5,849 nucleotides of DNA from Candidatus Bathyarchaeota archaeon (GTDB lineage Archaea; Thermoproteota; Bathyarchaeia; Bathyarchaeales; WAQA01): assembly GCA_015520475.1 (NCBI GenBank), contig WAQA01000089.1, positions 1 to 5,849 of the forward strand, written 5' to 3'. Below are positions 1 through 4,879 of the stretch, piece after piece. Within the stretch, counting starts at the first letter, position 1; every line of letters begins with the position of its first letter. The notes beneath the pieces are model-generated. The model did not search any database. It was given only the letters and a program-made list of their open reading frames with translations, and had not been told where the DNA came from. A program made the translations under genes and the position numbers.

Positions 1-66
1 GCTGAATCTCTCAGCCAATGTTCCTTCGAGTGTCATTCTGATCTCTATCTTTTCGTCCCTAGGCAT
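1..66 (-). CDS. 5' part of a small archaeal protein, ribbon-helix-helix-like (partial)
   Basis: Reading leftward from an ATG at 66-64, the frame stays open for all 22 codons to the window edge and starts MPRDEKIEIRMTLEG, followed by TLAERFS. A good ribosome binding site (GAGAGG, about 69-74 on the reverse strand) lies two bases before the ATG, which supports both the gene and the start. A short charged beta-strand (KIEIRMTL) followed by a helix start (LAERF) is what I recall from small archaeal proteins of ribbon-helix-helix type, many of which are DNA-binding regulators or antitoxins. Only 22 residues are visible, so the family call is an inference, while the coding call itself is firmer. 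It is divergent from the small ORF at 199 and could in principle be a local regulator, but nothing here links it to the sulfur operons. Confidence 0.55.
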   Translation of the reverse strand, partial: MPRDEKIEIRMTLEGTLAERFS

Positions 67-152
67 ATCCTCTCACAAACGTTTAGAATATTCTCTTTAG
101 GCTAAATTATTATTGTGTTAGAAAGTGTATTTTTTAAGGATAGACTCGCAAA

Positions 153-160
153 TGTTATAA
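153..160 (+). promoter_or_regulatory. Possible TATA box for the small ORF at 199
   Basis: TGTTATAA lies in an AT-rich stretch. With the usual archaeal spacing, transcription would start near 180-184, about 15-19 bases before the TTG start at 199 and just before its ribosome binding site at 191-196. This is a single weak match, supported by position only. It also contains GTTAT, one arm of the palindrome seen in the sulfur promoters, but the other arm is missing. Confidence 0.3.
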
Positions 161-198
161 GGAGATTGTTGCAGAAATAATTGAGTGGGAGAGGGGAA

Positions 199-318
199 TT
201 GCCTTCAAAACAGAACGTTATAAGCCTGGAAGATGCACGTTTCAGGATTATAAAGTCTATGCTTGAAGAATTTCCGGATTTAAAGGAGAAAGTTAGGGAG
301 TATTTGAGGAGAGATTGA
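199..318 (+). CDS. Small hypothetical protein, 39 aa, TTG start
   Basis: An open frame runs from TTG at 199 to TGA at 316-318 and encodes MPSKQNVISLEDARFRIIKS followed by MLEEFPDLKEKVREYLRRD. A purine-rich ribosome binding site (GAGGGG, 191-196) sits two bases before the TTG and decides the start; an in-frame stop at 178-180 leaves only TTG 181 as an alternative. The product is highly charged and predicted mostly helical: an amphipathic helix around residues 10-24, a Pro-Asp break at 26-27, and a Lys/Arg/Glu-rich C-terminal helix. It has no cysteines, no membrane segment and no signal peptide. I do not recognise the family. A small helical nucleic-acid or partner-protein binder is conceivable but unsupported. 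Its codon use (AGG, AGA, ATA) matches its neighbours. It converges on tusA-1, and the 53 bases between them include a short hairpin. Confidence 0.5.
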   Translation: MPSKQNVISLEDARFRIIKSMLEEFPDLKEKVREYLRRD

Positions 319-334
319 TCTTCCGGCTTGTCTT

Positions 335-347
335 AGGCGTATCGCCT
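335..347. terminator. Short hairpin between convergent genes, possible terminator
   Basis: AGGCG-TAT-CGCCT forms a perfect 5-bp GC-rich stem with a 3-base loop, midway between the stop of the small ORF (318) and the stop of tusA-1 (372). Its place between two converging genes fits a shared terminator. The stem is short and no clear T-run follows on either strand, so the call is weak. Confidence 0.3.
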
Positions 348-371
348 CGCTCTTTATACAGTGTTAGATAT

Positions 372-644
372 CTATTGTTGTTTCTCTGAGCTTGCTTTGA
401 CTGTTATCTTCCATGTTGAACTGTCTAGGCGTGATACGTTCACTTTATATCCTTTCTCTTTTAGGGCTGGCGGTATGTCCCTGACTGACGGTGGATTATC
501 AAGGATTACTTCTAGGGTGTCATCTTGGGAGAGGCTGTTCAGTGATCTTGTGACTAAAAGTTGTGGGTATGGACATACTAAGCCGCGTACATCTAGGGAG
601 TAACATTTCTCATTTATCTTCTTCAATTCGAATTTACCCTCCAT
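372..644 (-). CDS. tusA: TusA-family sulfur carrier protein (TusA-1)
   Basis: A 90-residue protein, close to the usual TusA size of about 75-85. After a short N-terminal tail come the family hallmarks: LDVRGLVCPYPQLL at 17-30, with Cys24 of the CPxP motif as the persulfide-carrying residue, and LDNPPSVRDIPPALKEKGY at 48-66. TusA proteins accept sulfur as a Cys-persulfide, classically from IscS, and hand it to the next protein in tRNA thiolation, Moco synthesis or sulfur oxidation/reduction; they act in the cytoplasm. The start is 4 bases after the reductase stop codon. Its ribosome binding site (AGGAGGGA, with GAAGGA closer in) overlaps the end of the reductase gene, so the two are almost certainly co-transcribed and translationally coupled. 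This pairing suggests handling of sulfur made or consumed by the reductase (inference). An extra Cys14 lies outside the usual motif. The Gln-rich C-terminal tail (EKQQ) is unremarkable. Confidence 0.92.
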   Translation of the reverse strand: MEGKFELKKINEKCYSLDVRGLVCPYPQLLVTRSLNSLSQDDTLEVILDNPPSVRDIPPALKEKGYKVNVSRLDSSTWKITVKASSEKQQ

Positions 645-648
645 TCCT

Positions 649-2175
649 TCATTCCCTCCTTATCGGTTCTTTAAGGTATTCTTGGAGTTCCTCTCTTGTA
701 TGCCTATTACAGAACTCTGTGAAGCTCTCTGACGGTTTCTTCCGCTTCAGATAATTCTTGAGTAGGGAGGCTATTCTGGCATTTATCTCCTCGGCTGGAA
801 CCTTCTCTTCGATTAATCTTCCGAATAATGCTTCTGTCCCATAGTTTCCTCCTAGGAAGATATCGTATGTCTGCTTCATCTCCCCGTCTTTTCTAACGAT
901 TTTACCGCCTAGACCTATATCTGCTATTAGGGTTGCGCAGCAGTTGTTTGGGCATCCATTTACATGTATTCTAAGTTTAGCTTCATCCAGTGTTTTCTCG
1001 TCGAATTCCCTTTCTAGATGGTCTATTAGGTTTTTCATGACCTCTTTTGCGTGGGGGCTTAGGGTTTTACCGCAGAAGTCTGAGGAGCATCCCATAGAGG
1101 TCCATCTCAGGATTGATCCTTCAAGTGGGAAGTTCAATTTCTTGAGGCTGCGGATGAGGGATTCCTTGTCCTTTACATTTGGGATTATTATGTTCTGTGT
1201 AGGTGTTAATCGCAGTTCTCCATTTCCATATTCATCGGCTAGATCAGCGATTTTTATCATCTCTTTACTGGTTAGTCTTCCGCCTAATAGGGGAATATTG
1301 ACGTAGTAGTATCCGTCCTGTTTCTGTGGCTGTACGCCCTCATGGAGACTATCCTTTACGAATATGGGTCCATCGTATCGTTCAAGGGATCTTCCCAGTT
1401 TCTCTTCTAGCTTCGAGAGGAACTTTTCGAGGCCCCAATTCTCTATCAACCATTTAAATCTGGCTTTGGCTTTGCTCTCCCTGTTACTGTAGTCTCTATG
1501 GATCTCGATTGTAGCTACGGCTACGTCGAATGCTTCTTCAGGTTTGACGAAGACCCCTGTAGGCTTAGCCAGCCGTGGTCCTGGAAGTGAGTGGCCTATG
1601 CTCCCTCCAACTAGAAGTGTGAATCCTGCTGTCTCTCCTTTTTTGACGCCGATGAAGGCGAGGTCGTTTATTCCAGCTCTTGTGCAGTCTGATCCGCATC
1701 CTGAAATTGAGAACTTGAATTTTCTAGGCATATCTAGGAAGTCTTGGTTTCCAACGAAGAATTCTGTTAGCTCCTTCATTAGCGGATATCCATTTATTAT
1801 CTCGTCTTTCTCTATTCCAGATGCTGGGCAGCATATGATGTTACGTGGATCTCCGTATCTTGCTCCGCCGAAGCCTTGGCCGCACATGTCCGTTGTGAAG
1901 CCGAGCTCTTCCATCGCAGCGAATATTTCTAGTGATTCCTCGGCTTTTATCCAGTGTAGTTGGATATCTTGCCTATCGGTTATCTCGGCTTTTCCTCTTC
2001 CGTATCTATCGGCCAGTCCAGCTATGCTGCGGAACTGCTCTGATGTTAGGAAGCCTCCTGGAACTTTAATCCTTAGGAAGTGGAGTGAACCTGTCGGGTT
2101 GAATAGGTTACTGTCTCTTCCAATCGAGTAGCGTCCGATGAAGCGTTTAATGTCTACGGTTTCCAGCCTTAACAT
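649..2175 (-). CDS. Siroheme/[4Fe-4S] sulfite (or nitrite) reductase, ferredoxin-type
   Basis: A 508-residue protein with the two-repeat architecture of assimilatory sulfite/nitrite reductases: half-domain about 25-90, siroheme-binding domain about 95-260, half-domain about 285-350, and cluster-binding domain about 355-480. It reduces sulfite to sulfide (or nitrite to ammonia) with six electrons. No flavin domain is present, so ferredoxin is the likely donor. Likely siroheme contacts are Arg68 (TDRQDIQ), Arg111 (DPRNI), and Lys152 and Lys154 (PRKFK). Two lysines there are typical of sulfite reductases, whereas nitrite reductases usually have Asn at the second, so sulfite is favoured. The cluster cysteines are Cys363/Cys368 and Cys408/Cys412. 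The second pair has the normal C-X3-C spacing, but the first is C-X4-C rather than C-X5-C. The N-terminal half also has Cys98, Cys115, Cys116 and a C-X3-C at 160-164. ATG 2175 is the only start before an upstream stop at 2202; GGGAG ten bases upstream is a weak ribosome binding site. It is first in an operon with tusA-1. Confidence 0.92.
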   Translation of the reverse strand: MLRLETVDIKRFIGRYSIGRDSNLFNPTGSLHFLRIKVPGGFLTSEQFRSIAGLADRYGRGKAEITDRQDIQLHWIKAEESLEIFAAMEELGFTTDMCGQGFGGARYGDPRNIICCPASGIEKDEIINGYPLMKELTEFFVGNQDFLDMPRKFKFSISGCGSDCTRAGINDLAFIGVKKGETAGFTLLVGGSIGHSLPGPRLAKPTGVFVKPEEAFDVAVATIEIHRDYSNRESKAKARFKWLIENWGLEKFLSKLEEKLGRSLERYDGPIFVKDSLHEGVQPQKQDGYYYVNIPLLGGRLTSKEMIKIADLADEYGNGELRLTPTQNIIIPNVKDKESLIRSLKKLNFPLEGSILRWTSMGCSSDFCGKTLSPHAKEVMKNLIDHLEREFDEKTLDEAKLRIHVNGCPNNCCATLIADIGLGGKIVRKDGEMKQTYDIFLGGNYGTEALFGRLIEEKVPAEEINARIASLLKNYLKRKKPSESFTEFCNRHTREELQEYLKEPIRRE

Positions 2176-2214
2176 TTTGGTGGTGCTCCCATTTTTCTTT
2201 TAGAATCTCAGAGT

Positions 2215-2227
2215 ATAACAATGTTAT
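2215..2227. promoter_or_regulatory. 13-bp palindromic operator candidate at the reductase start point
   Basis: ATAAC-AAT-GTTAT is a perfect inverted repeat of 5-bp arms around a 3-bp spacer. It covers the start point predicted for the reductase-tusA transcript from the TATA box at 2242-2249. Read on the minus strand it is ATAACATTGTTAT, differing at one base from the site at 2309-2321. A dimeric repressor here would block initiation. The palindrome is seen directly; its operator role is inferred. Confidence 0.6.
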
Positions 2228-2241
2228 TATTCACCCATTAA

Positions 2242-2249
2242 TTTATAAA
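2242..2249 (-). promoter_or_regulatory. TATA box of the reductase-tusA operon
   Basis: TTTATAAA (AGTTTATAAATTAAT on the minus strand) is a strong archaeal TATA box. It predicts transcription starting near 2219-2221 and a 5' leader of about 44 bases before the ATG at 2175. The core is itself symmetric, so direction is assigned from gene position. Confidence 0.55.
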
Positions 2250-2304
2250 CTTATCTGAACCAAGCATCATTTTCCCGCCTAGAATGCCTTCTGTGGATCG
2301 ATAT

Positions 2305-2312
2305 ACTTATAA
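2305..2312 (+). promoter_or_regulatory. TATA box of the iscS operon, probably leaderless transcript
   Basis: ACTTATAA is centred about 28 bases before the iscS ATG at 2337. At archaeal spacing, transcription would start at or within 2-3 bases of the ATG. No ribosome binding site precedes the ATG (TCATAACTAATGT), which agrees with a leaderless mRNA. Confidence 0.5.
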
Positions 2313-2321
2313 CGTTGTTAT
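2309..2321. promoter_or_regulatory. 13-bp palindromic operator candidate overlapping the iscS TATA box
   Basis: ATAAC-GTT-GTTAT is a perfect inverted repeat with 5-bp arms. It overlaps the 3' half of the iscS TATA box and extends toward the start point, so a bound protein would compete with TBP/TFB. It matches the site at 2215-2227 in 12 of 13 bases when that site is read on the other strand. The two centres are 94 bp apart, near nine helical turns. An extra half site, ATAAC, lies at 2326-2330. Confidence 0.6.
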
Positions 2322-2336
2322 CATCATAACTAATGT

Positions 2337-3494
2337 ATGAAAAGAACAGTCTACCTAGACAATGCTACGACAACAGCTCTGGATCCTGAAGTATTAAAGG
2401 CTATGGAGCCCTACTTCTTCGAATGGTACAGTTCTCCCACTCATGAGTATGGACATAGCTTAGGGTTGAAGGCTAGGGAGGCATTAGAAGAATCAAGAGA
2501 GAAGATTGCAAGGAGTATAGGGGCTGAACCTGGAGAGGTAATCTTCACTTCTGGGGGAACTGAAAGCAATAACCTAGCATTGAAGGGTTTAGCCCTAACA
2601 AGTAAAGGAAAGAACCATATAATAACTTCGAAGATTGAGCATGCCTCAATTCTGAATGTTGTTAGATCTCTTGAGAGACGGAATGGTTACAAAGCAAGCT
2701 ACCTCAACGTCGACGAGGAAGGATTCGTGGATATAGAGCAGTTGAAGGGGGAGATAGGAAAGGATACATTACTCGTCTCAATCCAGCATGCAAACCAGGA
2801 AATAGGAACAATCCAGAACATAAGGGAGATAGGTGAGATATGCAGGGATCACGGGGTTCTCTTCCATGTGGACGCCGTCCAAAGCTTCACAAAAGCCCCA
2901 ATAGACGTTGAAAAGATGAATATAGACCTACTCTCGATATCGGCACATAAGATTCATGGGCCTAAGGGGATAGGGGCCCTATACGTGAGGGAAGGAGTGA
3001 AGCTTAGGCCGCTTATAGAGGGGGGATATAACGAGTTCGGGTTAAGGTCTGGAACAGAGAATATTCCAGGGGCTGTTGGATTCGCAAAGGCAATTGAAAT
3101 CGTGGATGAGAGCCACCTAGAACATATGAGACGTCTAAGAGATTACTTGATGAAGGGATTACTTGAGATACCGGATTCAAGACTGAACGGACCGAAGGGA
3201 GAGCGGAGACTATGTAATAACGTTAATGTCACATTCAGATTTGTTGAGGGGGAATCAATACTCCTACATTTGGATATAAGGGGGATCATAGTCACTACAG
3301 GTTCAGCCTGTTTCAGCAGAACCTTGGAGCCTAGCCATGTAATATTGGCTTTGGGATTAAGCCATGAGGATGCGCATGGATCAGTGAGGTTCTCCCTAAG
3401 CAAATATAATACTAGGGAAGAGATGGATTACACTATAGAGAGCGTGAGGGATGTTGTGGAACAGCTCAGACAGATAAGCCCTGTAGGGAGGTGA
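2337..3494 (+). CDS. iscS: Cysteine desulfurase, IscS/NifS family
   Basis: A 385-residue, full-length class V aminotransferase-fold enzyme that removes sulfur from L-cysteine, giving alanine and an enzyme persulfide for Fe-S cluster assembly and TusA-type carriers. PLP-site residues are GGTESNN at 73-79, His102 (IEHAS, stacks on PLP), Asn153 (HANQEIG), Asp179 and Gln182 (HVDAVQ), and Lys205 (SAHK), the Schiff-base lysine. The catalytic, persulfide-bearing Cys325 is in TGSACFSRTLEPSHV, the long mobile loop of group I (IscS/NifS) enzymes rather than SufS. RSGTEN at 237-242 is conserved; the preceding stretch reads GGYNEFG where GGGxExG is more usual. The start is ATG 2337, matching the family N-terminus (VYLDNATTT), with no ribosome binding site and a TATA box about 28 bases upstream, so translation is probably leaderless. 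Its stop overlaps the start of the IscU gene by 4 bases. It is the sulfur donor of this operon. Confidence 0.96.
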   Translation: MKRTVYLDNATTTALDPEVLKAMEPYFFEWYSSPTHEYGHSLGLKAREALEESREKIARSIGAEPGEVIFTSGGTESNNLALKGLALTSKGKNHIITSKIEHASILNVVRSLERRNGYKASYLNVDEEGFVDIEQLKGEIGKDTLLVSIQHANQEIGTIQNIREIGEICRDHGVLFHVDAVQSFTKAPIDVEKMNIDLLSISAHKIHGPKGIGALYVREGVKLRPLIEGGYNEFGLRSGTENIPGAVGFAKAIEIVDESHLEHMRRLRDYLMKGLLEIPDSRLNGPKGERRLCNNVNVTFRFVEGESILLHLDIRGIIVTTGSACFSRTLEPSHVILALGLSHEDAHGSVRFSLSKYNTREEMDYTIESVRDVVEQLRQISPVGR

Positions 3495-4144
3495 GAAACA
3501 CGTCTTCAATCTATAAGAGAATGTACTCTCCAAAGCTGATAGAGCTCTTCAAGAATCCTAAGAACGTAGGTGAGATGCCGGATGCGGACGTTAAAGTTAC
3601 AGAGGGAAGCCTAGCATGCGGGGACATGATAACAATATTCATGAAGGTGGATGAGAAGACCAAGAGGATAAAGGATATAAAGTTTCTATCTTATGGCTGT
3701 GCAGCGAATATAGCGACTACTTCGATGATGACAGAGATGGTGAAGGGACTAACCTTAGAGGAGGCGAAGAAGATAACGTTTAAGCAGATAGCTGATGCAT
3801 TGGGCGGGTTACCTCCAGTGAAGATGCACTGCGCGGTTCTTTCAGTTGACGGTTTAAGATCAGCCATCAGAAAATATGAGGAGGAACATGGCCTAGTTGA
3901 AGTTCCAGAGTTAGATGAGAGCTTCGTTAGAAGCAGACTTAGACATATAATAAATCCGAAGATAGGAAGGGATATAATATCAACTGGAATCGTTGATGAA
4001 ATAAAGGTTTACGATGGAAATGTTGAGATAGACCTGAATATCTCAGAAGATGATGAATTCAAAAATTATATTGTAGGAGAGATTCGGGAAAGACTGGAAA
4101 ACCTACCGAACATTAAAGAATTAAAGATAAACTTTAAGGAATAG
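3491..4144 (+). CDS. iscU: IscU/NifU-type Fe-S scaffold fused to a MIP18/DUF59-like domain
   Basis: A 217-residue protein with two parts. Residues about 11-135 form an IscU/NifU-N scaffold: MYSPKLIELFKNPKNVGEM at the start, the three cluster-ligand cysteines Cys43 (ACGD, with Asp45), Cys70 (SYGCAAN) and Cys114 (KMHC, with His113). The 44-residue Cys70-Cys114 distance fits IscU rather than the longer SufU. Residues about 142-217 resemble the MIP18/DUF59 fold: LRHIINPKIGRDIISTGIV followed by IKVYDGNVEIDLNIS and a C-terminal NIKELKINF. The usual T-x-x-x-C-P segment is replaced by SEDDEF, so that domain has no cysteine. NifU proteins more often end in a CxxC Nfu domain; this fusion is unusual. 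The GTG start overlaps the iscS stop (GTGA), with AGGGAG directly against it. ATG 3521 (residue 11) matches the family N-terminus and is an equally credible start. It is the direct partner of the upstream desulfurase. Confidence 0.92.
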   Translation: MRNTSSIYKRMYSPKLIELFKNPKNVGEMPDADVKVTEGSLACGDMITIFMKVDEKTKRIKDIKFLSYGCAANIATTSMMTEMVKGLTLEEAKKITFKQIADALGGLPPVKMHCAVLSVDGLRSAIRKYEEEHGLVEVPELDESFVRSRLRHIINPKIGRDIISTGIVDEIKVYDGNVEIDLNISEDDEFKNYIVGEIRERLENLPNIKELKINFKE

Positions 4145-4160
4145 GTTAGGGGGGAGAGAG

Positions 4161-4385
4161 ATGGTTTCAATCTTAGATTTAAGCGGAGAGGTATGTCCAG
4201 CTCCCCTAGTAAAGGCGAGAAGAGCGATGGATAAGATGGAGAATGGACAGATCCTAGAGATAATAGTTACGAATGAAGACTCTAAAGTGAATATAACATT
4301 AGCGGCAAAGGAGCTTGGAATGGAGATTGGAAGGGTCAAGAGGGACAAGGATGGAAAGTGGCATATCCTAGTAAGAAAGAAGTGA
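4161..4385 (+). CDS. tusA: TusA-family sulfur carrier protein (TusA-2)
   Basis: A 74-residue single-domain protein of normal TusA length. LDLSGEVCPAPLVKARRAM at 5-23 contains the CPxP motif with active Cys12, the only cysteine. The second conserved segment is NEDSKVNITLAAKELGMEIG at 38-57, which has lost the DDPxSxxDIP wording seen in TusA-1, so the two paralogues are clearly diverged. A very strong ribosome binding site (GGGGGGAG, 4149-4156) lies 16 bases after the IscU stop and fixes the ATG. Being third in an operon behind iscS and iscU, it most likely takes persulfide from IscS and passes it to tRNA thiolation, Moco or a carrier-activation enzyme; the nearby E1-like protein is one candidate recipient (inference). 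Some YedF/YeeD-like TusA homologues have unknown partners, so the exact acceptor stays open. Confidence 0.9.
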   Translation: MVSILDLSGEVCPAPLVKARRAMDKMENGQILEIIVTNEDSKVNITLAAKELGMEIGRVKRDKDGKWHILVRKK

Positions 4386-4447
4386 AGCATGTGTTCCGCT
4401 GAGATTTATACCTTGAACCTCACAGTCGGATAGAGTCTTCTTGCAGA
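4386..4447. other. Convergent intergenic spacer between tusA-2 and the JAMM gene
   Basis: This is a 62-base gap between two stop codons (4385 and 4448). It holds no open frame with a ribosome binding site, no strong hairpin and no long T-run on either strand. Both operons must end around here, but I see no definite terminator. Confidence 0.5.
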
Positions 4448-4879
4448 TCAAGATACACAATTTGACTCCTTAATCACATTCACCTTTCTAAGCGCTCCGT
4501 TAATGATCTGGTAGGCAGCCATCCTATAATCTAGAGCCGATATTATAAGCCATATATTATCTGGCCAGAGCTTCATGTAGAAGAGGTCTCTAGGGGAGGG
4601 GGATGGATCAGATGGATGCGAATGGAAGAACCCTAAAAGGCTTAAGCCATCCATTTCAGCCCTAAAAAGAGAATCTAGAAACTCTCCAGGATCAATCTTA
4701 AACATAATTGGTGACTCAAGCACATTATGGGTTACTGAGACTTTCCTAACAACAGCAACCTTTCCATTAACTGCTCCAAAGAGAATGCCGCATGCCTCTA
4801 AAGGATATCTGTCTCTGACTTCCGCTTCAAGAAGAGATACCTGCTCCTCCGTTAACTTGAGAGCCCTCACATATCTCAT
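4448..4879 (-). CDS. JAMM/MPN+ zinc metalloprotease (Mec/SAMP-protease-like)
   Basis: A 143-residue, single-domain JAMM protein of the length of archaeal and bacterial stand-alone members. The metal site is visible: Glu28 (PLEACGILFG), His86 and His88 (FHSHP), Ser95 and Asp98 (SPRD). The family motif is usually HxHx7SxxD; here the loop has six residues between His88 and Ser95. Relatives cleave isopeptide or peptide bonds after the C-terminal Gly-Gly of ubiquitin-like sulfur carriers, as in archaeal SAMP deconjugation, or release cysteine from CysO as Mec does. It has no signal peptide or membrane segment, so it is cytoplasmic. Its ATG overlaps the stop of the E1-like gene by 4 bases (ATGA), so the pair is co-expressed and translationally coupled. 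That coupling supports a role in processing the carrier protein that the E1 activates. The carrier is not in the window. Confidence 0.9.
   Translation of the reverse strand: MRYVRALKLTEEQVSLLEAEVRDRYPLEACGILFGAVNGKVAVVRKVSVTHNVLESPIMFKIDPGEFLDSLFRAEMDGLSLLGFFHSHPSDPSPSPRDLFYMKLWPDNIWLIISALDYRMAAYQIINGALRKVNVIKESNCVS

Noticed and set aside
214..223. AACGTTATAA inside the small ORF, reverse complement of part of the iscS operator
   Set aside because: It matches ten bases but only one palindrome arm, and it lies within coding sequence, so it is more likely chance than a third operator.
361..754. Plus-strand open frames opposite tusA-1 and the 3' end of the reductase gene
   Set aside because: Their translations show no family motif and lack ribosome binding sites, while the minus strand carries complete, motif-bearing proteins.
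944..2131. Long plus-strand open frames (120 and 195 codons) inside the reductase gene
   Set aside because: They are antisense shadows of a highly conserved reductase; their composition is Ser/Pro/Leu-rich as expected from antisense translation.
2190..2192. ATG on the minus strand upstream of the reductase start as a longer start
   Set aside because: It is out of frame with the reductase (17 bases upstream), and the in-frame extension meets a stop at 2202-2200 without another start codon.
4413..4419. GGTTCAA on the minus strand, like a tRNA T-loop/B box
   Set aside because: The flanking bases do not form a T-arm stem, and no acceptor or anticodon arm can be drawn around it.
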